This document shows, piece by piece, positions 6,678 through 14,714 of a DNA stretch of 21,195 bases (the stretch's first letter is position 1; each line of letters starts with the position of its first letter). A model generated the notes under the pieces. It had not been told where the DNA came from, searched no databases, and worked only from the letters and a program-made list of their open reading frames with translations. The position numbers were made by a program, and so were the translations under genes. This DNA is from a virus: positions 1 to 21,195 of IMG/VR virus record IMGVR_UViG_3300037264_002046. The stretch is one strand, 5' to 3'.

Positions 6678-7348
6678 TCGCCATCCTGATCCCCGTTCTC
6701 GGTCGTCCGCACCTGATCGAGCCGCTGCTGGAGAACATCGCCAGGGAGACGGACGTCGAGCACCGGGTCCTGTTCATCTGCTCTCCTGGTGACCCGGCAA
6801 CCCTGGTCTGCCAGTCGACAACGGCCGAGACGATCGTCACTCCCTGGCAGCCAGGCCGAGCCGACTTCGCGAAGAAGATCAACCTCGGCTTCACAGCGAC
6901 ATCAGAGGAGTGGCTCTTCCAGGGCGCAACCGATCTGGTCTTCCACCCCCAGTGGGCATCCAGGGGGCTCCGAGCTGGAGTCGGCGCTGGTGTCATCGGG
7001 ACAAATGATCTCGGCAACCCCTCCGTCATGCGTGGGGCGCACGCAACGCATGTGCTCTTCTCGCGGGAGTACATCGATACCTACGGCGGGACCTTCGACG
7101 ACAGCGGAGTCGTTTTCAGCGAGGCATACGACCACCAGTTCGTGGACAACGAGTTCGTGGAGCTGGCGAGGATCAGGGGCCAGTTCCGGCCATGCAAGGT
7201 ATCGGTCGTCGAGCATCTCCATCCGAGCTGGGAGAAGGCCGAGATGGACGACACCTATGAGAAGGCGTTGCGCGAGACCAGGGCGGACATGGCGCTCTTC
7301 AGCCAGCGGATGCGTCGCATGCGGACAGTGCGCGCGAGACGGCGTTGA
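6674..7348 (+). CDS. Glycosyltransferase-like protein, GT-A fold
   Basis: The start is TTG 6674, overlapping the previous stop as TTGA; an upstream reading frame exists but would bury the GT-A N-terminal strand. The 224-residue product begins IAILIPVLGRPHLIEPLLENI, typical of family-2-like enzymes, and has FQGATDLVFHPQW where related proteins usually carry an Asp pair. TNDLGN, HATHV, YDHQFVDNE and VEHLHPSW follow, phrases I associate with a phage glycosyltransferase family. The first Asp of the expected pair is Thr86 here, leaving Asp87. Whether it is still active cannot be judged from sequence. It is tandem with the next glycosyltransferase. Confidence 0.72.
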   Translation: MIAILIPVLGRPHLIEPLLENIARETDVEHRVLFICSPGDPATLVCQSTTAETIVTPWQPGRADFAKKINLGFTATSEEWLFQGATDLVFHPQWASRGLRAGVGAGVIGTNDLGNPSVMRGAHATHVLFSREYIDTYGGTFDDSGVVFSEAYDHQFVDNEFVELARIRGQFRPCKVSVVEHLHPSWEKAEMDDTYEKALRETRADMALFSQRMRRMRTVRARRR

Positions 7349-8007
7349 TCTCGATCTGCGTCGCGACCTGTGGGGATGATCGCTGGCGGCATCTGGCAGC
7401 GAAGCGAGCCGTCCCCTCCGCCCGCAAGCAGGATGTCGAGGTCGTTGTCGAGCACCAGCCTGAGGGCAGCGTGGCCAGCGCTCGCAATCGCGCGGCGGAG
7501 AGAGCGGCTGGTCGCTATCTGATCTTCCTCGATGCCGACGACGAGCTCGGCGCCGGCTACGCAGCGGAGATGGCACAGGCAATCGGAGAGGCGCCCGCGA
7601 TGTACGTACCCCGCGTCTCCTACATCAACGGATACCGCGCCCAGGCACCGAAATACTGGCCCGAGGTATCGCTGCGCGATGGGAACTGGCTGGTGATCGG
7701 CACGATGATGCCGAGGGAAGACTTCCTGTCGGCCGGTGGGTTCGCCTCCTGGGTCGACCTCTATGAAGACTGGCATCTGTTCGCGCGCTTGTGGCGAGAC
7801 GGGATGCCGATCGTCAAGGTGCCGGAGGCGACCTACGTTGCCCACGTCTCGAATGCCAGTCGCAACCGCAACCGCAACCAGGCGGCACGCCTGTTCTGGC
7901 ACCAGAAGATCGGCCACGACGTCTTTCCTGAGCATTACGAGCCGACGCGAGAGACCGAGGACGAGAGACTGGCGCTCGAGGGGACACGACTCCGCTTCGT
8001 CTCCTAG
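7345..8007 (+). CDS. Glycosyltransferase family 2
   Basis: This 220-residue GT-A enzyme opens with ISICVATCGD. It has the nucleotide-binding phrase GSVASARNRAAERAAGRYLIFLDADDEL, in which Asp63-Ala-Asp65-Asp66 is the expected metal-binding DxD. Acceptor-side residues follow around YEDWHLFARLW. Small size with a single catalytic domain and no membrane helix suggests a soluble enzyme. The start TTG 7345 overlaps the preceding stop as TTGA, so it is translationally coupled to the other glycosyltransferase and the pair probably works together. Donor and acceptor are unknown. Confidence 0.85.
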   Translation: MISICVATCGDDRWRHLAAKRAVPSARKQDVEVVVEHQPEGSVASARNRAAERAAGRYLIFLDADDELGAGYAAEMAQAIGEAPAMYVPRVSYINGYRAQAPKYWPEVSLRDGNWLVIGTMMPREDFLSAGGFASWVDLYEDWHLFARLWRDGMPIVKVPEATYVAHVSNASRNRNRNQAARLFWHQKIGHDVFPEHYEPTRETEDERLALEGTRLRFVS

Positions 8008-8013
8008 TCGCCC

Positions 8014-8019
8014 TATACT
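8014..8019 (+). promoter_or_regulatory. Probable -10 box (TATACT)
   Basis: The 45-base gap before the next gene holds CCCTATACTC, 33 bases before ATG 8053, and then the ribosome binding site GGAAGGAG. The same TATACTC string precedes the RHH gene. No convincing -35 is present. A new transcript starting here would carry a short leader. Confidence 0.45.
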
Positions 8020-8052
8020 CGGCACGCTTCCCCTACTGGAAGGAGAACGACC

Positions 8053-8265
8053 ATGGCCAGCGAAACGGACGACGCAGGCGACATCGCTGTCGTCTATATG
8101 GACGAGGCGGGGGAATGGCGTTGGCAGAGGATCGCCGCCAACAATCGTCGCGTCGCAGACTCTGGCGAGGGGTACAAGAGGGTGGACGCAGCGATCAAGG
8201 CGGCGCGCCGGCAGGAGATCCCTGTCAAGGTGCGAGACGGACTCGGGAACCTGCGCGAGCCGTGA
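8053..8265 (+). CDS. DUF1508/YegP-like small protein
   Basis: The ribosome binding site GGAAGGAG at 8038-8045 fixes ATG 8053. In the 70-residue product the phrase WRWQRIAANNRRVADSGEGYKRVDAAIKAAR matches the pattern of DUF1508 (YegP-type) domains: Trp-x-Trp, Ala-Asn, then Ser-Gly-Glu-Gly-Tyr, then a helix. These domains form a small swapped beta-sheet dimer whose function is poorly known. Single-copy versions occur in bacteria, archaea and phages. The stop overlaps the next ATG as TGATG. Confidence 0.7.
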   Translation: MASETDDAGDIAVVYMDEAGEWRWQRIAANNRRVADSGEGYKRVDAAIKAARRQEIPVKVRDGLGNLREP

Positions 8266-8597
8266 TGGACATCCCCTCTCCATGGGAAGCGCTTCTCCTC
8301 GCTGCGGCGAGTTATCGGCTCTGGCGACTGCTTGCCGAGGACACCATCCTCCAGCGTCCCCGTAGATGGATCATGCGTCTCGATCGGGGCTGGCAGGAGG
8401 GGATGGAGATCCCCGCGAGTTACCGCTATGCCCTTGCGGAGTTCGTTACCTGTTCCTGGTGCCTGGGGTTGCATGTATCGGTGCTGGTCTGGCTGGCTTG
8501 GCAGATCGAGCCCCAATGGGCCATCGTCATCTCTGTCCCCCTGGCCATATCCACGGCCGTAGGGATCGTCCGCTCTCGTCTTGACCCGCCGGAGTAG
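8265..8597 (+). CDS. DUF1360-like membrane protein
   Basis: The 110-residue product begins at ATG 8265 (TGATG overlap). It shows the DUF1360 pattern: SYRLWRLLAEDTIL followed by basic RPRRWIMR, then FVTCSWCLGLHVSVLVWLAW, where a CxxC-like pair (CSWC) sits at the mouth of a hydrophobic helix, and a second hydrophobic helix (AIVISVPLAISTAVGIV). Two or three membrane segments are likely. The family is frequent in phages and sporulating bacteria with no established function. Its place just before the portal gene is common in actinophage-like genomes. Confidence 0.7.
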   Translation: MDIPSPWEALLLAAASYRLWRLLAEDTILQRPRRWIMRLDRGWQEGMEIPASYRYALAEFVTCSWCLGLHVSVLVWLAWQIEPQWAIVISVPLAISTAVGIVRSRLDPPE

Positions 8598-8618
8598 TCC
8601 TACCCTGGATCTACACTC
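8597..8618 (+). promoter_or_regulatory. Shared 22-base motif, copy 1 (putative promoter)
   Basis: Starting on the last base of the previous stop codon, this segment reads GTCCTAYCCYKGWTCTAC followed by ACTC. It matches 17021-17042 at 17 of 22 positions by my alignment. TACACT at 8612-8617 could serve as a -10 box. It lies 36 bases before ATG 8654. Confidence 0.45.
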
Positions 8619-8653
8619 AGGCGGTTGTAGGTTGATGACGAGGAGGTCGTGCG

Positions 8654-8725
8654 ATGGGCTGTGGTTGCAACAAGGGAAAGCTGCCGAAGGCTCCGGCTCC
8701 ACCCCCGCCCACTGAGCAGAAGTAG
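8654..8725 (+). CDS. Tiny Cys-rich peptide gene (23 residues)
   Basis: AGGAGGT at 8641-8647 lies 6 bases before ATG 8654, an excellent ribosome binding site, so this very short frame is probably real. The peptide is MGCGCNKGKLPK followed by a Pro-rich tail (APAPPPPTEQK): a Cys-Gly-Cys head, a basic patch and a Pro tail. Similar tiny 'GCGCNK' peptides occur next to portal genes in other phages and are annotated as hypothetical. It sits 9 bases before the portal start and may help deliver ribosomes to that weak TTG. Confidence 0.6.
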   Translation: MGCGCNKGKLPKAPAPPPPTEQK

Positions 8726-8734
8726 CAGGTCGCG

Positions 8735-10507
8735 TTGTCGCTTCCCCTCAGGCGTCCAAGAAGCGCGCCCGGGTTTGTAGCGTCCGCTGCCAGTTACAGC
8801 AGCCGCCGATCCGACGGCGCTTACGCGCGTCGCGCGAGCATGACGTGGCAGAGACGCGCCCTGGAGTACGTCGATGAAGTACCGGAGCTCTCGTACTCCT
8901 CGCGCTTCTATGCACGCATGCTGCGCCAACTCAGGATCTTCCCGGCCACGATGGAGGGCGGCCGTTTCAAGGAGATAGAGACGGGTCCTCCCGTCGAGGC
9001 GCTGGCCCGCCTGAAGGGGAAAGACGGCACCATGAAGCCTGTCCTCTCGAGTTACGGACGGCTGATGTTCATCACCGGCGAGGGAGACCTACTAGGGCTC
9101 AAGATCGGCGCACCCGACGAGCACTGGTCATTCGTCTGGACCGACGAAGTGGACGTGGAACAGACCAATACCGGACAGTTGAAGAAGCTGATCCACAAAC
9201 CTCGCGGGGACGAGAAGATCGAGTACGGCCCCAACGAAGCATGGATCTCTCGCATGTGGACGCCACACCCGAGGCGCAGCGGCGAGGCTGACTCCCCGAT
9301 GCGCAGCGTGCTCAAGATCGCCGAAGAGCTGATCGCCCTCACCGACGCGGTGCGCTCCACGGCAGTGTCCAGGACCGTTGCCGGCCTTCTCCTGATGCCG
9401 ACGGAGATGGCCCCGCTGCCAGCGACCGCAGAGGGGGACGAGGACCCGGTCAACGACCCCTTCGTCAATGAGATGCTCGAGCACCTCGAAAGCCAGATCG
9501 AGGACGTGGGATCGGCCGCTGCCTCCGCCCCGTGGGTGATCTGGGGGGCCTACGAGCTGCTCGATCGCATCCGGCGCGTCGACCTGCACGATCCGCAGAC
9601 GGACTACATGGAGCGTGACCTGCGCAAGGAGGCTGTCGAGCGGATGAGTCGCGGGCTGGACTTCCCGCCCGAGGTCCTGACGGGCCTCTCGGCATCGAAT
9701 CACTGGGCGGCCAAGCAGATCATGGACGACATGTGGCGCTCGCACGGAGGGGGGGTGGCCGACCAGTTCGTCGGGGATGTCAACGACGCCTACCTGCGCC
9801 CGGCGATGCGCGAGGCCCAGTACGAGGGATGGGAGGACCTGGTCATCGGCTACGACGAGTCGAGGGTCGTGGTGCCACCCGATCAGTCCGCCGACGCTGA
9901 CACTGCGTACGATCGCGGCCAGATCAGCGGGGATGGCTACAGGCGGCTGAAGAACATCCCCGACACCTACGCGCCCAGCGAGGAAGAGCACGACGAGTAC
10001 CTGGCCATCAAGATGCGCGACATGTCGCTGCTCAACGGAGTAGAGCCTCCCGATCCCTCCGACCAGCCACCGCCGGCGGGACCGGAAGGAGACAGTGGTC
10101 GCAAGACGCGCGTGGTGGAGGCTTCTCTGGAAATGGGGGCCGCCCAGATGGCCCTGGCTCGTTGCCGCGAGCTTGCCGGTGTGAGGATCAAGCAGAAGGA
10201 GAAGGTGTGTCCTGAGTGCCTGGAGGGCACCAACGGCCTTCCCCTCTCGGCCATCGCCGCCTCGCTGGGGCACGAGAAGATCGAGAAGCTATCGGTTACG
10301 CCACAGGCTCTGGTCAAGGGTGGCGCAGACACCCTTCGGGACATGCTCGCCGAGTGGGGCTATGCCAAGGTGCAAGCTACGGCGCTGGCGGAGATGGTGG
10401 AGTCCTACGCAGCGCGTACCCTGTTCAAGGTTGAACACCCACAGTTCCCAAGTGGATTCATCACGCAGTTCGAGAGAGCGAGGGAGGCATCAGATGTCAG
10501 CAACTGA
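8735..10507 (+). CDS. Portal protein
   Basis: This is the dodecameric ring at the capsid vertex through which DNA is pumped. The 590 residues match an actinophage-type portal: an N-terminal ALEYVDEVPELSYSSRFYARML segment, a wing region with WTDEVDVE and NEAWISRMWTPHPRRSGEADSPMRSVL, the stem/crown part SRTVAGLLLMPTEM, and the PPEVLTGLSASNHWAAKQIM phrase seen in many portals. The last 110 or so residues are an extension with a Cys pair (KVCPECLEG) and a helical tail. The start TTG 8735 has only a poor ribosome binding site. In-frame alternatives lie downstream. Confidence 0.88.
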   Translation: MSLPLRRPRSAPGFVASAASYSSRRSDGAYARRASMTWQRRALEYVDEVPELSYSSRFYARMLRQLRIFPATMEGGRFKEIETGPPVEALARLKGKDGTMKPVLSSYGRLMFITGEGDLLGLKIGAPDEHWSFVWTDEVDVEQTNTGQLKKLIHKPRGDEKIEYGPNEAWISRMWTPHPRRSGEADSPMRSVLKIAEELIALTDAVRSTAVSRTVAGLLLMPTEMAPLPATAEGDEDPVNDPFVNEMLEHLESQIEDVGSAAASAPWVIWGAYELLDRIRRVDLHDPQTDYMERDLRKEAVERMSRGLDFPPEVLTGLSASNHWAAKQIMDDMWRSHGGGVADQFVGDVNDAYLRPAMREAQYEGWEDLVIGYDESRVVVPPDQSADADTAYDRGQISGDGYRRLKNIPDTYAPSEEEHDEYLAIKMRDMSLLNGVEPPDPSDQPPPAGPEGDSGRKTRVVEASLEMGAAQMALARCRELAGVRIKQKEKVCPECLEGTNGLPLSAIAASLGHEKIEKLSVTPQALVKGGADTLRDMLAEWGYAKVQATALAEMVESYAARTLFKVEHPQFPSGFITQFERAREASDVSN

Positions 10508-11798
10508 GGAGGCGATCGACACTTCCGGGGAGCGTGACGATGACGCTGTCGCTCTCGGCGAGGAACAGGAGTCCATGCTGCCGACCTGGGAGAGCGAGAT
10601 GGCCTACGAGGGCCTCCCCACGTCGGACGGCCGCTATCTGCTTCCGGGGGAGATCAGCAACCGCGACCTTCCGCTTTCCCTGATGTGTCAGACGGTGACC
10701 GACGAGGGCCACGACGGGGCCGAGATCTGCGGCAAGATCACGCGCATCTGGCGCGAGGATCGTTCGGACCTGGGCGCCGGAGTGGTGGCCGTCTGGGCGG
10801 CCGGTGAGTTCCATGACTCGATGATGGGGCCGGAGGCCGCCAAGCTGGTCGAGGACGAGGTGCTGCGCGGGGTCTCGGTGGACATCTCCCCGCAGAAGCG
10901 CGTGCTGATCGATCGAGAGACTCGTGATGAGGTCGAGCAGTCCGAGTTCGACTTCGAGAAGTACGCGGACGGTGGCTACCTGCTGGGTATCGGAGGCGAG
11001 ATCATGGGTGCCACGCTCGTCCCCTTCCCAGCCTTTGCGGGCGCCAACATGCGCATCGTGGCCGCGGAAAGCGCCGTCACGGCCTCGGCCTTCGCCGGCG
11101 TGCGGCTTGTGCCACGCTCGATCACCGCCTCGGCAGCCGGACTCGCCCCCTTGCGCCCGCCGCGAGAGTGGTTCTTCACAGAGGAGCCCGAGGGCAAGTG
11201 CCCGCTCACCGTCACAGACGACGGCAGGGTCTACGGTCACCTTGCGACCTGGGATCAATGCCACCAGGGGTTCGCTCAGGAATGCGTTCTGGCCAAGCCC
11301 TCGCGCACCGAGTACGCGCTCTTCCACGTGGGCTCGATCAAGACCAAGGAAGGCGAGCAGGTTCCGGTGGGGCGAATCGTCGTCGGCGACGGAGGTCATG
11401 CCAGCATCGCCTACGACGTCCAGGACACCAACAAGCACTACGACAAGACATCGCTCGTTGCCGCCTTCGTGAGGGCCACGGACGGCAAGTACGGGATCTG
11501 GCTCTCAGGCGCCGTGCGCTCGGATTGCCCATCCGAGAAGGTTCGCGACCTGATGGCCAACCCCCCGTCAGGTGACTGGCGTCGACACAATGGTTGGCTG
11601 GAGCTGATCGCCGCGCTCTCGGTCCCCGTTCCGGGGTTCCCGGTTCCTCGCTACGAGTACGCGCTGGCGGCCAGTGCGACTGACCTGCTGGAGGTCAACG
11701 CGCTGATCGCCACGGGGTACTACGAGACAGATGGCCCGAGCTTCACGCGCGCCGAACTCCGCCGCAAGGACATGCTGCTCAGGGAAGCAAGGTCGTGA
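10494..11798 (+). CDS. Capsid maturation protease
   Basis: The protein cleaves scaffold and capsid precursors inside the prohead. The start is ATG 10494 with GGGAGG about 6 bases upstream; it overlaps the portal gene by 14 bases. The 434-residue protein begins with an acidic segment. Its protease-like domain contains PGEISNRDLPLSLM, EGHDGAEICGKI (candidate catalytic His73) and LRGVSVDIS (candidate nucleophile Ser128), the arrangement of HK97-type prohead proteases. A C-terminal domain (PPREWFFTEEP, DDGRVYGHLATWDQCHQGF, VPVGRIVVGDGGH) is characteristic of actinophage versions. The catalytic residues are proposed by pattern, not proven. Confidence 0.8.
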   Translation: MSATEEAIDTSGERDDDAVALGEEQESMLPTWESEMAYEGLPTSDGRYLLPGEISNRDLPLSLMCQTVTDEGHDGAEICGKITRIWREDRSDLGAGVVAVWAAGEFHDSMMGPEAAKLVEDEVLRGVSVDISPQKRVLIDRETRDEVEQSEFDFEKYADGGYLLGIGGEIMGATLVPFPAFAGANMRIVAAESAVTASAFAGVRLVPRSITASAAGLAPLRPPREWFFTEEPEGKCPLTVTDDGRVYGHLATWDQCHQGFAQECVLAKPSRTEYALFHVGSIKTKEGEQVPVGRIVVGDGGHASIAYDVQDTNKHYDKTSLVAAFVRATDGKYGIWLSGAVRSDCPSEKVRDLMANPPSGDWRRHNGWLELIAALSVPVPGFPVPRYEYALAASATDLLEVNALIATGYYETDGPSFTRAELRRKDMLLREARS

Positions 11799-12157
11799 CA
11801 CGGGACGAGCAGCGCAGGATCTCGGTGATGATGGCGACGGTCGACAAGGCAGCCGCCGCAGGCGTCAGCACCTATCAGGCCACCATCCATCTGGGCGCCG
11901 ACTTCCTCGAGCTCTACGAGCGCAAGGGCGGGCAGACGTTCCAGGACTACTCGGCCAAGGTGCGGCGGAGAATGGGTCGGGAAGGATCGGCGCTTCCGAA
12001 CGGGAGCTTCGCCATTGGCACTCGTGACGACGTGCTCGTCGCAATCAGGGCCAAGGGTCGCGTTGCACCGGAGGGACAGGATAGGCTGCGCTCTCATATC
12101 TCCAAGCGCGCGCAGGCGCTTCGTTGTTCCGGCAAGACAGTCGAGCCCTACCTCTGA
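11795..12157 (+). CDS. Small capsid-module protein
   Basis: GTG 11795 overlaps the protease stop as GTGA. The 120-residue product has a helical N-terminal half (about residues 5-45), a basic centre (KVRRRMGREG), and the phrase ALPNGSFAIGTRDDVLVAIRAKGRV ending in SHISKRAQAL. That last phrase resembles a short C-terminal module repeated across phage proteases and capsid-associated proteins (ALPDGSxPI ... AIRAxGR ... HIxKRAxAL). Its function is not known to me. A role at the protease or capsid is inferred from neighbours. Confidence 0.6.
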   Translation: MTRDEQRRISVMMATVDKAAAAGVSTYQATIHLGADFLELYERKGGQTFQDYSAKVRRRMGREGSALPNGSFAIGTRDDVLVAIRAKGRVAPEGQDRLRSHISKRAQALRCSGKTVEPYL

Positions 12158-12814
12158 GTGCTGATCCGCATCCAGCATCGAGTCGGTCGGGATGGGCCGC
12201 TCGAGCGACTGCTCGCGGACCTTCCTGCATCGGTAGAGGTCATCACCGACGACGGGATGCCGCTTGATCCCTGGCGCGGGTATCGGCTCTGTCTGTCGTC
12301 CCTACCCGACGATCAGAGCCATGTCGTCGTGTTGCAGGATGACACGATTGTCTGCCGCAACTTCGTGCCGGCGGTGGAGAGAATCGCGGCGGCCAACCAG
12401 GAAACGGTCGTCTCTCTCTTCCTGAGCAAGGTTCCGCGCAGGACTTTCTCGCAGGCAATGTCGGAGTGGGGAAAGAGTCCCTACGCCTGGGTGCATCCCC
12501 AGGACCTCGTGCACGTCGTGGGGGTGCTGTGGCCGATCGAGAGGGCGCGGTCGTTCCTCCAGTGGGTCGACGCCAACCAGTCACGGCTGCGGGGGCGGGA
12601 ATTCGCCTCCGACGATGCCACTCTCACACGTTGGATGAGATTCACGCGAGAGAGGATCAGAGTGACGATTCCCAGCCTCGTGCAACACCCCGATGACGTG
12701 CCCTCGGTGGTCAACGAGAAGCGTGTGAGCCACGGGGCAGACAGTGGTCGAACTTCCGCCTGCTGGATCGGAAGCGCAGATCCGCTGGAGATCGACTGGT
12801 CGAAGCAGGGCTAG
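12158..12814 (+). CDS. Glycosyltransferase-like protein
   Basis: GTG 12158 follows the previous stop directly, without a ribosome binding site, so it depends on coupling. The 218-residue product looks like a compact GT-A enzyme: an N-terminal strand and helix (LIRIQHRVGRDGPLERLL), a WRGYRLCL helix, and the strand HVVVLQDDTIVCRNFV, in which Asp61-Asp62 is the candidate metal-binding pair. Later come WPIERARSFLQWVD, FASDDATLTRW and LVQHPDDVPSVVNEKR, the last typical of acceptor-side segments. Its position between the protease and the major capsid gene suggests a virion substrate. Confidence 0.68.
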   Translation: MLIRIQHRVGRDGPLERLLADLPASVEVITDDGMPLDPWRGYRLCLSSLPDDQSHVVVLQDDTIVCRNFVPAVERIAAANQETVVSLFLSKVPRRTFSQAMSEWGKSPYAWVHPQDLVHVVGVLWPIERARSFLQWVDANQSRLRGREFASDDATLTRWMRFTRERIRVTIPSLVQHPDDVPSVVNEKRVSHGADSGRTSACWIGSADPLEIDWSKQG

Positions 12815-12939
12815 CACCGACACCACGTCCGCTTCGTCCGCTACACATACTGCAGTTGACTCCGCGGGGCGGATGTCGGCTAGCCAGTCCAGGGGACTAG
12901 GCGCCAGAACGTTCAAGCGTCTACACCAAGGAGTTCCCC
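12815..12939 (+). promoter_or_regulatory. Leader/promoter region of the major capsid gene
   Basis: This 125-base gap precedes the most highly expressed gene. It contains CTACACATACT at 12841-12851, related to the TATACT-type boxes elsewhere, and a good -35-like TTGACT at 12856-12861 but no matching -10. A hairpin spans 12883-12902: GCCAGTCC pairs with GGACT/GGC, one A bulged, three-base loop. The ribosome binding site AAGGAG lies at 12929-12934, just before ATG 12940. Which element drives transcription cannot be decided by eye. Confidence 0.4.
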
Positions 12940-14676
12940 ATGGACGATTCACTGTTTCCTGAGCTTCCGGAGGATCTCACCGAGCTCAGTGACGAAGATC
13001 TGGATGCCCTCCTGGAGGAGCATCAGGTCGCTCTCGGCAAGATCGAGAACGAGGACCCCGAGTACGTCGGCGGCCTGACCGGCCCGGACGTGATCGCAGC
13101 CCTCGAGGTTGGCGTCGATCAGATCAAGACGATCAAGGACGAGAAGCACAACCGCGTCGAGGCCCAGGTGGCGTACTCCGCCAGGAAGGCAGAGCTTCTC
13201 AGCCTTGCCAAGGGCAGCGAGGAAGTGCTCTCGGAGGAGTCGGCCGAAGAGGACGCCGAAGGCGATGGCGACGAGGGCGAGGCCGTCGCGGCGGAGCCCG
13301 AGGAGGCCGCAGCCGAGGAAGAGGTCGTCGAGGAGGAGCCGGTGGTGGTCGCGGCGGCAGAGCCCGCACGCACCTACCGTCGCGCACCGCTCCCGGTGAC
13401 GTCGCCGGAGCGAACGCCGATGGCCAAGAGCGAGCGCACCGTCCTCGTGGCGGCGGCGGGAGCGGACGGCGTCACGCCCGGAGTGGAGCTGGACAGGATC
13501 GGCCTCGCCAACGCGATGGTCGAGCACGTCAAGCGCCGGGCGCGGCCCAGCAAGCACGCCAACGGAACGGAAGAGCGGACGCTGATCGCGTCGGCGCACT
13601 ACAACTTCCCGCCCGAGCGTGTCCTGCGCCCGAACGACATCGAGGGCAACAACTCGAAGATCCGCGCGATCGGCAACCCGTTCCTCGGCGTCGAGGGGAT
13701 CAACTCACTGGTCGCATCAGGCGGCCTCTGTGCCCCGCTGACCCCGCTGTACGAGATCCCCGACTTCGCGGTCACCGACCGCCCGGTCAGGGACGCCCTG
13801 CCGTCGTTCCAGGCAGAGCGCGGCGGCATCTCGGTGCCGTCGGTCTCGACGATCGGCAGCATCACGACAGCGATCTCCGTGATCGAGGAGGCGGACGACG
13901 CGGCTGGCGGGACCTTCGCCACGAAGTCCTGTCAGGACCTGGCGTGCCCCACGTGGACGGACGTTGCGGTGGGCGCGATCAGCCACTGCCGTGAGTACGG
14001 CAACTTCAACGCACGGGCGTGGCCGGAGGGCATCGCGCACGAGAACAACCTCACCATGGCGGCGCACTCACGCACCGCCGAGGAGAGGCTGCTCGACCGC
14101 ATCAAGGCGCTGTCCATCAACGTCACGACGGCGGTCGTCTACGCGACCACGTTCGACCTGATCTACGCGATGGCGCGAGCCGCCGCAGGCGTTCGCTCGA
14201 GGCTCCGCCTCTCGGCAGATCAGGTGCAGTTGCGGGCAATGATGCCGGCATGGATTCTCGAGATGATCCAGGTCGACATCGCGGCCAGCCAGTTCGACCG
14301 CTTCAAGTCGCGCCAGGACGTGCTCAACATCCTGCGTCTGGTCGGAGTGCAGCCGTCGTTCTACCTGGACACGCCCGGCACGGGCACCAGCCAGGCGTTC
14401 GCGGACGAGACGGCCAGCGCGTTGGACGACTTCCCGGACGACGTCCAGTGGGCGCTGTTCGTGGAAGGGGCCTTCCTGCATCTCGACGGTGGCGTGCTCG
14501 AGCTCGGCGTCGTCCGAGACTCGACACTCAACTCGACGAACGACTACCAGGTCTTCGGCGAGACGTTCGAGAACGTGGCTCGCATCGGGCCGACGCAGGG
14601 AGCACTGTGGGTCACCTCCACGGTCTGCCCGTCGGGTGAGTTCCCCGCCACGACCACGGCGCTGTCCTGCGCATAA
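12940..14676 (+). CDS. Major capsid protein with fused scaffold-like N-terminus
   Basis: AAGGAG about 5 bases upstream fixes ATG 12940. The 578-residue product has three parts. Residues 1-90 are helical and acidic (LTELSDEDLDALLEEHQVAL), like a delta/scaffolding domain. Residues about 94-142 are an extreme Glu/Ala/Val-rich linker. The rest, from about residue 160, is an HK97-type capsid body with LRPNDIEGNNSKIR, CAPLTPLYEIPDFAV, a Thr/Cys strand region (SCQDLACPTWTDVAVG), a helix set around MAAHSRTAEERLLDRI, and ILRLVGVQPSFY. The neighbouring protease would be expected to remove the N-terminal part. An ATG at 13420 (MAKSER) marks the start of the body. Confidence 0.85.
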   Translation: MDDSLFPELPEDLTELSDEDLDALLEEHQVALGKIENEDPEYVGGLTGPDVIAALEVGVDQIKTIKDEKHNRVEAQVAYSARKAELLSLAKGSEEVLSEESAEEDAEGDGDEGEAVAAEPEEAAAEEEVVEEEPVVVAAAEPARTYRRAPLPVTSPERTPMAKSERTVLVAAAGADGVTPGVELDRIGLANAMVEHVKRRARPSKHANGTEERTLIASAHYNFPPERVLRPNDIEGNNSKIRAIGNPFLGVEGINSLVASGGLCAPLTPLYEIPDFAVTDRPVRDALPSFQAERGGISVPSVSTIGSITTAISVIEEADDAAGGTFATKSCQDLACPTWTDVAVGAISHCREYGNFNARAWPEGIAHENNLTMAAHSRTAEERLLDRIKALSINVTTAVVYATTFDLIYAMARAAAGVRSRLRLSADQVQLRAMMPAWILEMIQVDIAASQFDRFKSRQDVLNILRLVGVQPSFYLDTPGTGTSQAFADETASALDDFPDDVQWALFVEGAFLHLDGGVLELGVVRDSTLNSTNDYQVFGETFENVARIGPTQGALWVTSTVCPSGEFPATTTALSCA

Positions 14677-14684
14677 GTGACGGA

Positions 14685-14714
14685 ATGAGAGACGACAGGA
14701 AAGGGGCTGAGTAA
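14685..14714 (+). other. Micro reading frame bridging to the next gene
   Basis: ATG 14685 opens a 9-codon frame (MRDDRKGAE) that contains the ribosome binding site region AGGAAAGGGG. It ends in TAA overlapping the next ATG as TAATG. It may be a re-initiation device or chance. Confidence 0.25.

Noticed and set aside
7255-8283. 342-codon minus-strand frame over the second glycosyltransferase
   Set aside because: The plus-strand product has a full GT-A motif set; the minus frame does not resemble a protein family.
9128-10273. 381-codon minus-strand frame inside the portal gene
   Set aside because: It is an antisense shadow in high-GC DNA with His/Arg/Gly-rich low-complexity composition and no start signal. 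The portal frame is strongly supported.
12949-13599. 216-codon minus-strand frame across the capsid N-terminus
   Set aside because: It is an Arg/Leu-rich mirror of Glu/Asp/Ala codons. The plus strand gives a coherent scaffold-capsid protein with a ribosome binding site.
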